Positions 23,133 to 31,293 of a DNA stretch of 64,000 nt are shown here, piece by piece. The position numbers and the translations under genes were made by a program. Under the pieces are notes generated by a model, which did no database searches, was not told where the DNA came from, and worked only from the letters and a program-made list of their open reading frames with translations. This DNA comes from Massilia kyonggiensis (GTDB taxonomy: Bacteria; Pseudomonadota; Gammaproteobacteria; Burkholderiales; Burkholderiaceae_D), in contig NZ_JANUGY010000011.1 in assembly GCF_024756235.1 (NCBI RefSeq), positions 91,405-155,404 on the forward strand. Direction: 5' to 3'. Each line of letters starts with the position of its first letter. Position 1 is the first letter of the stretch.

Positions 23133-23624
23133 ATGTCTATTCTGGCAACATTGCCGGTGATATCCGAGCCGGGCAAGAACATGCATAATGACCCTATGGA
23201 TACTCTCATCAACAAGGACAATATCCTGGCCGTTACGCGCCAGGGCCGCACCCGGGCCGAGTCGACGGACTGGTTCCGTGTCGCCGTCGGCCTGTACTAC
23301 CTGGCCAACCTGATGACGAAGGAAACCATCGATTTCAAGACGGTGGACCGCGAGTTCAACCGGTTCATCTACCACTCGATCGGCGGCGGCCATACGATTA
23401 CCAGCATCCTGCAATTCATGAGCGGCAAGAACGTGTTGCCGGTGCTGCAATCGGAGCGTTTCATGACGGCGTTCACGGCCACGTGCACGGACGTGCCGCC
23501 TGATTCGATCCCGTTCCTGCTGGAGCTGAACCTGGGCGTCGCGAAGAACATTTCGAAGCTGGACGTGGAAGGGCCCGTGCACGAGTGGCTGCAAGCGCGG
23601 AAGCGTGCGGGCGAGGGCATATAA
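23133..23624 (+). CDS. Hypothetical protein of unknown function
   Basis: Up to 163 residues. I do not recognise the family. ATG 23133 has a weak GGA upstream; ATGs at 23181 and 23196 (MDTLINKDNILAVTRQ) are equally plausible, and the conserved-looking part begins at the last. The protein is mixed alpha/beta in appearance, soluble, with one Cys, no signal peptide and no membrane segment. Typical local codon use and a short gap to coq7 (35 bases) argue that it is real and perhaps cotranscribed with coq7. Confidence 0.75.
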   Translation: MSILATLPVISEPGKNMHNDPMDTLINKDNILAVTRQGRTRAESTDWFRVAVGLYYLANLMTKETIDFKTVDREFNRFIYHSIGGGHTITSILQFMSGKNVLPVLQSERFMTAFTATCTDVPPDSIPFLLELNLGVAKNISKLDVEGPVHEWLQARKRAGEGI

Positions 23625-23659
23625 TTCGGCTTATCGAACAACAAGCTGATAGGTCCCTC

Positions 23660-24301
23660 ATGACAACCCGCACCATCAACCCCCTTGACCACCTGATCGT
23701 CGGTTTCGACAAGGCCTTGCGCGTCGTGGGCGGCGTGGCGAAGGCCGCGCGGCCGAATCCGGGCGTCTCGGCCCCGGACTGCGAACTGAATACACAGGAA
23801 CAGCGCCACAGCGCCGGCCTGATGCGCGTGAACCACGTGGGCGAAGTGTGCGCCCAGGCGCTGTACGATTCGCAGGGCCGCCGCGCGTCGACGCAGGCCA
23901 TGCGCGCGCAGTTCGCAAAATCCGGACGCGAGGAAGAAGACCACCTGGCCTGGACGGCCGAGCGCCTGGCCGAACTGGGGTCGCAGCCGAGCCTCCTCAA
24001 TCCGCTGTGGTATGCCGGCGCCTATGCGCTGGGCACCGTCGCGTCGCGCCTCGGCGACGCCGTCAGCCTCGGCTTCGTCGTGGAGACGGAGCGCCAGGTC
24101 GAGGCGCACCTGAACAGCCATCTCGACCAGCTGCCGCCGCACGACGCGAAGTCGCGCGCGATCGTCACGCAGATGCGCGACGACGAGATCGAACACGGGG
24201 CCAAGGCGCAGGAAATGGGCGCGGCCGAGATGCCGTTGCCGGTCAAGGCCGCGATGCGCGCCATGGCCAAGGTGATGACCACGACGGCGTACTACATCTG
24301 A
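23660..24301 (+). CDS. coq7: Ubiquinone biosynthesis monooxygenase Coq7
   Basis: 213 residues. Coq7 is the di-iron enzyme that hydroxylates demethoxyubiquinone, the penultimate step of ubiquinone synthesis. The di-iron ligands are visible in two repeats: NHVGEVCAQALY and EEEDHLAW, then ETERQVEAHL and DDEIEHG. ATG 23660 gives MTTRTINPLDHLIVGFD, as in relatives; the open frame upstream overlaps the preceding gene. E. coli uses the flavin enzyme UbiF instead; Coq7 is the usual betaproteobacterial choice. The gene is convergent to the osmC-like gene with only 4 bases between. Confidence 0.95.
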   Translation: MTTRTINPLDHLIVGFDKALRVVGGVAKAARPNPGVSAPDCELNTQEQRHSAGLMRVNHVGEVCAQALYDSQGRRASTQAMRAQFAKSGREEEDHLAWTAERLAELGSQPSLLNPLWYAGAYALGTVASRLGDAVSLGFVVETERQVEAHLNSHLDQLPPHDAKSRAIVTQMRDDEIEHGAKAQEMGAAEMPLPVKAAMRAMAKVMTTTAYYI

Positions 24302-24305
24302 GGGT

Positions 24306-24728
24306 TTAGCCCTCCACGATCTCGAACGAGTGCGTGATCTCGGCCGTCTTGGCCAGCATGATCGACGCCGAGCAGTACTTGTCGTGCGACAGGTTGACCG
24401 CGCGTTCGACGGTCGCCTCCTTGAGGTTGCGGCCCGTGACGGTGAAGTGGAAGTGGATCTTCGTGAACACTTTCGGATCCGTCTCGGCGCGCTCGGCCTT
24501 CAGCGTGACGTCGCAGCCCCGAACGTCTTCCCGGCTGCGCTTGAGGATCAGCACGACGTCGTAGGCGGTGCAGCCGCCGGTACCCAGCAGCACCATTTCC
24601 ATCGGGCGCGGTGCCAGGTTGTGGCCGCCGCCCTCGGGGGCGCCATCCATGTTCACCAGGTGGCCGGAGCCGGTTTCGGCCCGGAAGCTCATCCCGGAGG
24701 GTCCGTTCCAGCTGACTTTGACTTCCAT
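24306..24728 (-). CDS. OsmC/Ohr family protein
   Basis: 140 residues, the full family length. OsmC-like proteins reduce organic hydroperoxides through two cysteines; here these appear in GGCTAYDVV and in DKYCSASIML near the C-terminus. The N-terminal VKVSWNGPSGMSFRAETGSG fits the YhfA-like branch of the family rather than Ohr. It is probably a cytosolic peroxide- or thiol-related protein. The short region upstream (24729-24801) contains TAGAAT on the minus strand, a possible -10. Confidence 0.9.
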   Translation of the reverse strand: MEVKVSWNGPSGMSFRAETGSGHLVNMDGAPEGGGHNLAPRPMEMVLLGTGGCTAYDVVLILKRSREDVRGCDVTLKAERAETDPKVFTKIHFHFTVTGRNLKEATVERAVNLSHDKYCSASIMLAKTAEITHSFEIVEG

Positions 24729-24801
24729 CGATTTCTCCGCTTCGTTTGACAGGTAAAGACGACCATTCTAAGCCAGCGCGGCGGTCCGTGCTGACACGGC
24801 C

Positions 24802-25983
24802 TCAGACTGCCAGCACGTAACGCTCGCTCTTCATGCGCCATGCGGCGAATGCGACGGCGGCCCATGCGGCGAGCGCGGAGCACAGGAACGTCAGCACGAA
24901 CGGCAGCAGGCCGATGTCGCCGCCCTTCGCGGTCTCGCGGAGCAGGGTCTGGTTCGACAGCATCGGCACGAGGTACATCCAGGACGCCGTTTTGAGTTCC
25001 AGCATCGACACGGCAAGCCCCGGCAGCATCGGCACGAGCATCACGATCGACAGCACGCTCTGCGCCTCCTTGAACGAGCGCGCGTTCATGGCCACCGCGA
25101 TCTGCATGGCGGCCGCGAACAGCGACAGCGGCACGGAGGCGAGGCAGACGAGCAGCAGCCGTCCCCAGCTCACGCGCCAGCTCATGCCGATTTCTTCCAG
25201 CGGCATCCACGACAGGATCGCATGCGCCAGCATCAGCTCCAGCGTGATGCCGATGACGGCCAGCGCCGCGGCGGCCAGCCACTTGCCGGCGACGAGTTCC
25301 CACGTGCGCACGGGTTGGGCCATCAGCACCTCGAGCGAGCGCCGTTCCCGTTCGCCCGCCGTGGAATCCACGGCCGCGGACAGGCCGCAGATGAACGCGG
25401 GGAAGAACAGGAAGCCGAGGATGCCGCCGATCAGGCCTGCCGAGCGCGCGGCCGTCGTGCCCGTGTCGTAGCGCTGCACCTGCACGGGGGACAGCGCGGC
25501 CGGCGACACGCCGTGCGCCAGCAGGCGCGCGCTGGCGATGTTGGCGCCGTACGCGTTCAGTACCTCTTCGACGTCGCGCCGGCCATCCTGCTCCGTCGAC
25601 GAGTCGTACCACAGTTCGATGCGCGCGGGCCGCATCGCGGCGTAGTCGCTCGCGTACTTGCCGGACAGGCGCAGCACGGCGGCGGCCTTGTGGGCGCGCA
25701 GCAGGTCGCCGATCGCGGCTTCCTCCATGGGCGGCGTGTCGCGCACGGTGATGTTCTTCTGCTTGAGCTGCGCCATCAGCGTGGGCGCCTGCGCGCCGCC
25801 GATCACGGCCAGCACGATGCCTTCGCGCTCGGGCTTCGTCGCGCGGTCGATCCACTGGTGCAGCAGCACGCCCAGCAGCACCGGATACATCAGCGTGAAC
25901 AGGGCGAGGAGGCCGAGCGAGCGCTTGTCGCGCAGCGATTCGCGGAATTCTTTTTTGAAGACGACGAGGAATTTGGAAGTCAT
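24802..25983 (-). CDS. ABC-2 permease, NatB-like
   Basis: 393 residues. An N-terminal transmembrane helix (LGLLALFTLMYPVLLGVLLHQW) is followed by a large extracytoplasmic segment of about 130 residues, then five or so helices near the C-terminus. This is the layout of the NatB/ABC-2 type-3 family, which exports sodium or other small substrates. ATG 25983 overlaps the ATPase gene stop by 4 bases (ATGA). It is the last gene of a hydrolase-ATPase-permease operon. NatB is a name by similarity only; the substrate is not predictable. Confidence 0.88.
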   Translation of the reverse strand: MTSKFLVVFKKEFRESLRDKRSLGLLALFTLMYPVLLGVLLHQWIDRATKPEREGIVLAVIGGAQAPTLMAQLKQKNITVRDTPPMEEAAIGDLLRAHKAAAVLRLSGKYASDYAAMRPARIELWYDSSTEQDGRRDVEEVLNAYGANIASARLLAHGVSPAALSPVQVQRYDTGTTAARSAGLIGGILGFLFFPAFICGLSAAVDSTAGERERRSLEVLMAQPVRTWELVAGKWLAAAALAVIGITLELMLAHAILSWMPLEEIGMSWRVSWGRLLLVCLASVPLSLFAAAMQIAVAMNARSFKEAQSVLSIVMLVPMLPGLAVSMLELKTASWMYLVPMLSNQTLLRETAKGGDIGLLPFVLTFLCSALAAWAAVAFAAWRMKSERYVLAV

Positions 25984-26714
25984 GCGACGATCCCTTCGTC
26001 GGTGCCGACCAGGCGGACGAACGCGTCTTCCAGGTTGGCGATGCCGGTGCGCCGGCACAGGTCGTCCGGCGTACCCTGCGCGACCGTGTGGCCCTTGGCG
26101 ATGACGATCACGTCGTCGCACAGGTGACTGACTTCCTGCATCACGTGCGTGGCCATCACGACGCAGCATCCTTCCTTGCGCAGCGTGGACAGCGCGTGGC
26201 GCACGGCGCGCGTGCTCATCACGTCCAGGCCGCGCGTGGGCTCGTCCAGCAGCAGGTGGCGCGGGCGGTGCAGCAGCGCGCGCGCGAGGGCCACCTTGAT
26301 GCGCTGGCCCTGCGAAAAGCCCTTGCTGCGGCGTTCCAGGATGTCGTCCATCGCGAGCATTTCCGAGACCTCGTCGATGCGCGCGGCGAGCGCCCGTTTG
26401 TCCATGCCGTTCAACTCGCCGAAATAGGTGAGGTATTCGCGCGTGGACAGGCGTTCGTACAGCCCGAACTGGTCGGTCAGGAAGCCGATGTTCGCGCGCA
26501 CCGCGAGCGGGTCGCGTTCCGGGTCGATGCCGTCGATGGCGATGGTCCCGTGGTCGCGCCTGAGCATGCCGACGAGGGTCCGCAGCAGGGTCGTCTTGCC
26601 GGCGCCGTTGGGGCCCAGCAGCGCGGTGATCTGGCCGTCGCGCGCCGTGAAGCTGACGCCTCCCAGCGCCTGCACGCTGCCGAATTGTTTGCGGACTTCT
26701 TGTGCTTCGATCAT
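25980..26714 (-). CDS. ABC transporter ATP-binding protein, NatA-like
   Basis: 244 residues with Walker A GPNGAGKTT, signature FSQGQRIKVALARAL, Walker B LLLDEP and D-loop TRGLDV. The signature reads FSQGQ rather than the usual LSGGQ, a variant seen in NatA-like ATPases. It powers the adjoining NatB-like permease, whose start overlaps its stop. The alpha/beta hydrolase gene ends 16 bases upstream, so all three are probably one transcript. Confidence 0.92.
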   Translation of the reverse strand: MIEAQEVRKQFGSVQALGGVSFTARDGQITALLGPNGAGKTTLLRTLVGMLRRDHGTIAIDGIDPERDPLAVRANIGFLTDQFGLYERLSTREYLTYFGELNGMDKRALAARIDEVSEMLAMDDILERRSKGFSQGQRIKVALARALLHRPRHLLLDEPTRGLDVMSTRAVRHALSTLRKEGCCVVMATHVMQEVSHLCDDVIVIAKGHTVAQGTPDDLCRRTGIANLEDAFVRLVGTDEGIVA

Positions 26715-26730
26715 GAAGAGAGGCCTGTGT

Positions 26731-28158
26731 TCAGGGTTGCGGTCCGGCGCTGCCGAGCTGAAAGGTCGGGGCCGGGATCTCGTTCAGGCAGGCACCGTCG
26801 ACTTTCGCTTCGGGCCGGTCGAGGAAGGTGCGCAGCAGGCGTGGGGCGCAGCCCAGTTGCGACACGCCGTGGCCGGCGTTCGGCGCCGCCAGTATCTGCG
26901 CATGGTCCATGAAGCGGGCGGCATCCTGGGCGCGGCGCGGCGGCGTGACGGGGTCCAGGGCGCCGGACAGCAGCAGTACCGGTGCCGCGATGCGCGTTGG
27001 GGGCGTTTCCGGCACGGCGGGCACGTTCATGGCGCGGCACAGGCCGCGCAGGCGGTCGGCCAGTGTGCGCGTGAGCGGGCTCGCGTCGCTCGCGGCCAGC
27101 GCGGGCGTAAAACGCGGCATGTCTTCGGCGCAGACGACGGCCAGGTGCAGCAGGGTGGCCGGCGAGCCGTCGGGCGAAAAGTCGGCGGCCAGGTTGCGGC
27201 GCGCGACGAACGGCTGCCAGCGGCCCGCGCTGGCACTGTGCACGAGGAACGGCAGGCGGCGCGCGTCGGCCGGCGCGTACAGCATGTTGCGCACGGTGTC
27301 GAGCAGGCGCGCGCTCGTCATCGTGACGTCGATTTGCCGCGCCGTGCGCGGGTCGGGCAGGTTGAGTGTCAAAGGCGCGGCATCGAGCTTGCCGACGAGC
27401 GCGTCGAATTCGCCGCGCAGGTTCGGGTAGGCGCGGGCGCAGGCGGCATCTTTGGCGCACTGGGCGAACAACTGGTCCAGCACGGCCTGGCTGTCGCGGC
27501 CTCCGGCCGGGATCACCTGGTCGGGCGCGGCGACGGCGTCGAGCAGCAGGGCGCGCACCCCGGCGGGGTAGGCGCGCGCATAGGCCTGCGCGAGGCGGGT
27601 GCCGTACGAGCCGCCCCACAGGTTGATCCTGTCATAGCCCAGCGCCCGGCGCACCGACTCGATGTCGCGCGCGGCGGCGGCCGTCGTGTATGCGGCGAAC
27701 GGCGCCTTGCTGGCCGCGATGCAGCGGCGCAGGGCGGCATCCGCATCGGCATCGCTCAGCTGCGCATCCGCATCGGCGTCGGACGGGCATTCCAGCTTGC
27801 CGGACAGTCCCGTGCCGCGCTGGTCGATGAACACGATGTCGCGCGTGGCGCGCACGCGCCTGAAGGCGGTGGAGAGCAGGGGGAGCACGTCGCTGCCCGC
27901 TTCGCCGGGACCGCCGGCAAGCACGAACAGCGGATCCGGCCGCGCGCCCTGGCGCAGGGCGGGGGCGATCGTCACGTGCAGGTTCAGGGTGGCGGGTTTG
28001 CCGGGTTCGAGCGGGACGGGCAGGGTGAGGCAGCGCAAGGCTTCTTCGACGCCGGGCAGGTGGCAGCTGCGCGTGTGTGCCGGCGCATCCGCCGGCGCGG
28101 CGGTGGCTGGGATCGTGGCCGCCAGCAGTGCGCCCAGGAGCAGGATGGATTTCAACAA
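26731..28158 (-). CDS. Secreted alpha/beta hydrolase with TAP-like C-terminus
   Basis: 475 residues with a signal peptide (LKSILLLGALLAATIPATA-A). The alpha/beta-hydrolase core has the oxyanion region VLAGGPGEAGS, DIVFIDQRGTGLSGKLEC, the nucleophile Ser184 in GGSYG, and late Asp (GALDPVTP) and His (NAGHGVSQ). A TAP-like C-terminal domain places it with the tripeptidyl aminopeptidase/proline iminopeptidase-type enzymes of the S33 family. A small acidic repeat (DADADAQLSDADADA) lies at residues 128-141. It heads the operon with the NatAB-like exporter. Confidence 0.88.
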   Translation of the reverse strand: MLKSILLLGALLAATIPATAAPADAPAHTRSCHLPGVEEALRCLTLPVPLEPGKPATLNLHVTIAPALRQGARPDPLFVLAGGPGEAGSDVLPLLSTAFRRVRATRDIVFIDQRGTGLSGKLECPSDADADAQLSDADADAALRRCIAASKAPFAAYTTAAAARDIESVRRALGYDRINLWGGSYGTRLAQAYARAYPAGVRALLLDAVAAPDQVIPAGGRDSQAVLDQLFAQCAKDAACARAYPNLRGEFDALVGKLDAAPLTLNLPDPRTARQIDVTMTSARLLDTVRNMLYAPADARRLPFLVHSASAGRWQPFVARRNLAADFSPDGSPATLLHLAVVCAEDMPRFTPALAASDASPLTRTLADRLRGLCRAMNVPAVPETPPTRIAAPVLLLSGALDPVTPPRRAQDAARFMDHAQILAAPNAGHGVSQLGCAPRLLRTFLDRPEAKVDGACLNEIPAPTFQLGSAGPQP

Positions 28159-28277
28159 GCGGTCTCCTCTTTGATGCGGGTCATACTAATTTGTCATCGA
28201 TTTCTTGGTCAACGAAAAGTTGCAAAATTGCATGATTCGGCGTGGATGTCTTTGCGCTGGCTCCAGTCCGGTGCGGC

Positions 28278-28307
28278 TTGACTGTCGGGTGAGGAATCGG
28301 CTATAGT
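28278..28307 (+). promoter_or_regulatory. Promoter of the rplM-rpsI operon
   Basis: TTGACT (28278-28283), an 18-base spacer and TATAGT (28302-28307) form a near-consensus sigma-70 promoter, leaving a leader of about 100 bases before rplM, as expected for a ribosomal protein operon. Confidence 0.8.
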
Positions 28308-28416
28308 CGTGGGCTTTCCATTTGCTCGGGAAAAGACAATAAGGCAGAGTCCGCGAAGTCGTATCGCCCGCGGAACCACCATTCGAGCATTAATTCCCTA
28401 TACATAGGAAGTCAAC

Positions 28417-28845
28417 ATGAAAACTTTTTCCGCTAAGGGCCATGAAGTCCAGCGCGATTGGTACGTGATTGACGCGACGGACAAAGTCCTCGGACGTGTT
28501 GCCAGCGAAGTGGCACTCCGACTGCGCGGCAAGCACAAGCCGGAATTCACCCCGCACGTCGATACCGGTGACTTCATCGTCGTCGTCAACGCAGGCAAGC
28601 TGCGCGTGACCGGCACCAAAGCCAACGACAAGAAGTACTACCGTCACTCGGGCTACCCGGGCGGTATCTACGAAACCAACTTCCTGAAAATGCAACAGCG
28701 TTTCCCGGGCCGCGCCCTGGAAAAAGCCGTCAAAGGCATGCTGCCGAAGGGCCCGCTGGGCTACGCAATGATCAAGAAGCTGAAAGTGTATGCGGAAGCT
28801 ACGCACCCGCACGCTGCCCAGCAACCCAAAGCACTCGAAATCTAA
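28417..28845 (+). CDS. rplM: 50S ribosomal protein L13
   Basis: 142 residues, exactly the usual length. The start MKTFSAKGHEVQRDWYVIDA and the signature GDFIVVVNAGKLRVTGTK...KYYRHSGYPGG are typical. A good ribosome site (AGGA) precedes it. L13 is an early assembly protein of the large subunit. rpsI follows after 13 bases in the conserved rplM-rpsI operon, driven by the promoter at 28278. Confidence 0.99.
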   Translation: MKTFSAKGHEVQRDWYVIDATDKVLGRVASEVALRLRGKHKPEFTPHVDTGDFIVVVNAGKLRVTGTKANDKKYYRHSGYPGGIYETNFLKMQQRFPGRALEKAVKGMLPKGPLGYAMIKKLKVYAEATHPHAAQQPKALEI

Positions 28846-28858
28846 GTAAGGAACTGAC

Positions 28859-29251
28859 ATGATCGGTAACTACAACTACGGCACCGGCCGTCGCAAGAGT
28901 GCAGTGGCCCGTGTGTTCATCAAAGCTGGCACCGGCCAGATCATCGTGAACGGCAAACCGGCCGCCGAATACTTCTCGCGCGAAACCGGCCTGATGGTCA
29001 TCCGTCAACCGCTGGAACTGACCGGCAACGTCGAGCGTTTCGACATCAAGGTCAACGTGCATGGCGGCGGCGAGTCCGGCCAGGCAGGTGCAGTGCGCCA
29101 CGGCATCACCCGCGCACTGATCGACTACGACGCAGGCCTGAAGGGCGACCTGGCACGTGCCGGTTTCGTCACCCGTGACGCCCGTGAAGTCGAGCGTAAG
29201 AAAGTTGGTCTGCGCAAAGCACGTCGCGCAAAGCAATTCTCGAAGCGTTAA
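28859..29251 (+). CDS. rpsI: 30S ribosomal protein S9
   Basis: 130 residues, ending in KKVGLRKARRAKQFSKR, the basic tail that reaches the P-site tRNA. The start MIGNYNYGTGRRKSAVARVF is canonical, with AAGGA ahead of the ATG. Second gene of the rplM-rpsI operon; a strong terminator follows at 29289. Confidence 0.99.
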   Translation: MIGNYNYGTGRRKSAVARVFIKAGTGQIIVNGKPAAEYFSRETGLMVIRQPLELTGNVERFDIKVNVHGGGESGQAGAVRHGITRALIDYDAGLKGDLARAGFVTRDAREVERKKVGLRKARRAKQFSKR

Positions 29252-29288
29252 TCGGATTCTGCAGCGCTTATGCGCTGCAGCCGAAACG

Positions 29289-29322
29289 AAAAGCCGCCCG
29301 CTGCAAAGCCGGCGGCTTTTTT
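29289..29322 (+). terminator. Terminator of the rplM-rpsI operon
   Basis: AAGCCGCC (29291-29298) pairs with GGCGGCTT (29311-29318), followed by a run of T. A second hairpin, GCAGCGC/GCGCTGC, lies just upstream at 29261-29278. Confidence 0.9.
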
Positions 29323-29330
29323 GTTGCCCA

Positions 29331-29534
29331 AATTCGGGGTCAGGTCCCATTTTTCTTTAAATTCGGGGTCAGAGCACATTTTTTCGCCGTGTTGGAACGA
29401 GGTCTCTGCCCCTTGGCTGATGTCGTAACCGCTCGTTTCTCCTCTACGGAAGAAAAATTCATTATCCTTAGTGCAATTGCTAGGAAATGTGCTCTGACCC
29501 CGAATCTTTAAAATAATGTGCTCTGACCCCGAAT
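29331..29534. repeat. Cluster of GGGGTCAGAGCAC repeats in nested inverted order
   Basis: Four copies of an ATTCGGGGTCAG core lie here: two on the plus strand (29332-29354, a variant reading GGGGTCAGGTCCC, and 29361-29384) and two inverted (29485-29505 and 29516-29534). Together they make a nested inverted repeat about 200 bases long around 100 bases of non-repeat sequence. The motif also occurs at 6074-6114. This resembles REP/REPIN or a small non-autonomous element mobilised by a RAYT transposase encoded elsewhere (inference). No gene lies inside; the argC promoter must lie at or after 29535. Confidence 0.85.
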
Positions 29535-29633
29535 GTAGACTTTAGCCATGTGGCAATGCAGCACATGCATGGACAGCCTGCTAAAATTGTGGGTTCGTAC
29601 AAGAACTTACCTATTTACCAAGGGGAAACAGAT

Positions 29634-30671
29634 ATGATCAAAGTTGGCATCGTTGGCGGCACCGGCTACACGGGCGTGGAATTGCTGCGCCTGCTCGCTG
29701 CCCACCCCGAGGCGCAGCTGACCGCCATCACTTCGCGCAAGGAAGACGGCCTGCCCGTCGCCGACATGTTTCCCTCGCTGCGCGGCCACGTCGACATCGC
29801 GTTCTCGAGCCCGGACAAGGCGGACCTGAAGCAGTGCGACGTCGTGTTCTTCGCAACGCCGCACGGCGTCGCCATGGCCCAGGCGCCCGAGCTGATCGCC
29901 GCAGGCGTGAAAGTGATCGACCTCGCGGCCGACTTCCGCCTGAAGGACCAGGCCACGTTCGAGAAGTGGTACAAGATCCCGCACAGCGCGCCGGACCTGC
30001 TGGAAGAGGCCGTCTACGGCCTGCCGGAACTGAACCGCGAAGACATCAAGAAGGCGCGCCTGATCGCCAACCCGGGCTGCTATCCGACCACGATGCAGCT
30101 GGGCTTTTATCCGCTGCTGAAGGCGGGCATCATCGATGCCGGCAACCTGATCGCCGACGCCAAGTCGGGCGTGTCCGGCGCCGGCCGCAAGGCCGAGATC
30201 GGCACGCTGTTCTCGGAGGCGAGCGACAACTTCAAGGCCTATGGCGTGCACGGCCACCGCCACACGCCGGAGACGTCGGCCCAGCTGCAGCGCTACACGG
30301 ACCAGAAGGTCGGCCTGATCTTCACGCCGCACCTCGTGCCGATGATCCGCGGCATGCATTCGACCTTGTACGCGCGCCTCACGCAGGACATCACGAACGA
30401 AGCCCTGCAAGCCCTGTTCGAAGAGCAGTACAAGGATGCGGAATTCGTCGACGTCATGCCGTTCGGCTCGCACCCGGAAACCCGCTCGACGCGCGGCTCG
30501 AACATGCTGCGCATCGCGCTGCACCGTCCGGACAACGGCAACACGGTCGTCATCCTGGTCGTGCAGGACAACCTCGTCAAGGGCGCGTCCGGCCAGGCCG
30601 TGCAGTGCATGAACCTGATGTTCGGCCTGCCGGAAAGCACCGGTCTGAAGCAGATCGCGCTGCTGCCGTAA
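29634..30671 (+). CDS. argC: N-acetyl-gamma-glutamyl-phosphate reductase ArgC
   Basis: 345 residues, the long (type 1) form. ArgC reduces N-acetylglutamyl phosphate in arginine biosynthesis with NADPH. The nucleotide-binding N-terminus is IKVGIVGGTGYTGVELLRLL; the catalytic cysteine is in ANPGCYPTT; GHRHTPE holds the second active-site histidine. ATG 29634 has AGGGG 10 bases before it; the frame is open further upstream into the repeat cluster, but that part is not ArgC-like. TAAAAT at 29582-29587 may be its -10 box. Confidence 0.97.
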   Translation: MIKVGIVGGTGYTGVELLRLLAAHPEAQLTAITSRKEDGLPVADMFPSLRGHVDIAFSSPDKADLKQCDVVFFATPHGVAMAQAPELIAAGVKVIDLAADFRLKDQATFEKWYKIPHSAPDLLEEAVYGLPELNREDIKKARLIANPGCYPTTMQLGFYPLLKAGIIDAGNLIADAKSGVSGAGRKAEIGTLFSEASDNFKAYGVHGHRHTPETSAQLQRYTDQKVGLIFTPHLVPMIRGMHSTLYARLTQDITNEALQALFEEQYKDAEFVDVMPFGSHPETRSTRGSNMLRIALHRPDNGNTVVILVVQDNLVKGASGQAVQCMNLMFGLPESTGLKQIALLP

Positions 30672-30697
30672 TTCTAGCCGGGACGTTCGTCCCGAGC

Positions 30698-30805
30698 GGC
30701 GATTGGCCCCCCAGGCCAATCGCCTCCCGACAAGCTTTGATCTGCAGACACAGATCAAGGCGACCTGTGTTGGCAACGGTACATTGACCGTTGGACAGAG
30801 CCAAC
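30698..30805 (+). other. Three consecutive hairpins between argC and the bactofilin gene
   Basis: Hairpin 1: GGCGATTGGCC (30698-30708) with GGCCAATCGCC (30714-30724), 11 perfect pairs and a 5-base loop. Hairpin 2: TTGATCTG (30737-30744) with CAGATCAA (30751-30758), 6-base loop. Hairpin 3: GTTGGCAACGGT (30769-30780) with ACCGTT (30787-30792) and GCCAAC (30800-30805), twelve pairs with a 7-base bulge. None has a T-run, so they are not ordinary terminators. They may form the 5' leader of the bactofilin mRNA or protect the argC 3' end. Confidence 0.6.
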
Positions 30806-30825
30806 GCCAAGCACAGGGGACAATC

Positions 30826-31239
30826 ATGTTCGGTCGTAACGCAAAAAGCGAAATCGATAGCCTGATCGGTATTTCCGCACGCATCGAAGGGGATCTCGTG
30901 TTCACCGGCGGGCTGCGCATCGACGGCGAGGTGCACGGCAACGTGGTGGCCGCGGACGGCAACGAGAGTGTGCTGATCGTGTCCGAACACGCGCGCATCG
31001 AAGGCGAGGTGCGCTGTGCCAACCTGGTCGTCAACGGGTATATCGCGGGGACGGTGTATTCGTCCGACCTCCTTGAATTGCAGCCGAAAGGCCGCATACA
31101 TGGGGATGTCCATTACCGCCTGCTGGAAATGCATGGCGGCGCCCTCGTCACCGGCAAGCTGACCCACCATGCCGAGCCGGTGCCGGCCGCCGAACCCGTT
31201 TTCCACCTCGGCGTGGCGGCCGAAGGGGCTTCAGCATGA
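30826..31239 (+). CDS. Bactofilin family cytoskeletal protein
   Basis: 137 residues. Bactofilins polymerise without nucleotide into filaments that help shape the cell envelope. The central part (residues 15-115) is the right-handed beta-helix core with repeating short strands: LVFTGGLRIDGEVHGNV, VLIVSEHARIEGEVRCANLVVNGYIAGTV, KGRIHGDVHY. Start at ATG 30826 behind AGGGG. The genes for argC and erpA flank it as in other Oxalobacteraceae. The leader contains the hairpins at 30698-30805. Confidence 0.93.
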   Translation: MFGRNAKSEIDSLIGISARIEGDLVFTGGLRIDGEVHGNVVAADGNESVLIVSEHARIEGEVRCANLVVNGYIAGTVYSSDLLELQPKGRIHGDVHYRLLEMHGGALVTGKLTHHAEPVPAAEPVFHLGVAAEGASA

Positions 31240-31254
31240 CTGGCGCCAACGGTC

Positions 31255-31260
31255 TATAAT
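31255..31260 (+). promoter_or_regulatory. Consensus -10 box of the erpA promoter
   Basis: A perfect TATAAT lies 33 bases before the erpA start, just after the bactofilin stop. No good -35 is visible at 16-18 bases, so an activator or an extended element may be used. Confidence 0.5.
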
Positions 31261-31293
31261 GGACGAAATCCGAATCCAATCAGGAGTTTATCC

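Noticed and set aside
29385..29484. Possible small gene inside the repeat cluster before argC
   Set aside because: No frame gives a start with a ribosome site and a reasonable protein; it is more likely the interior of a non-coding element.
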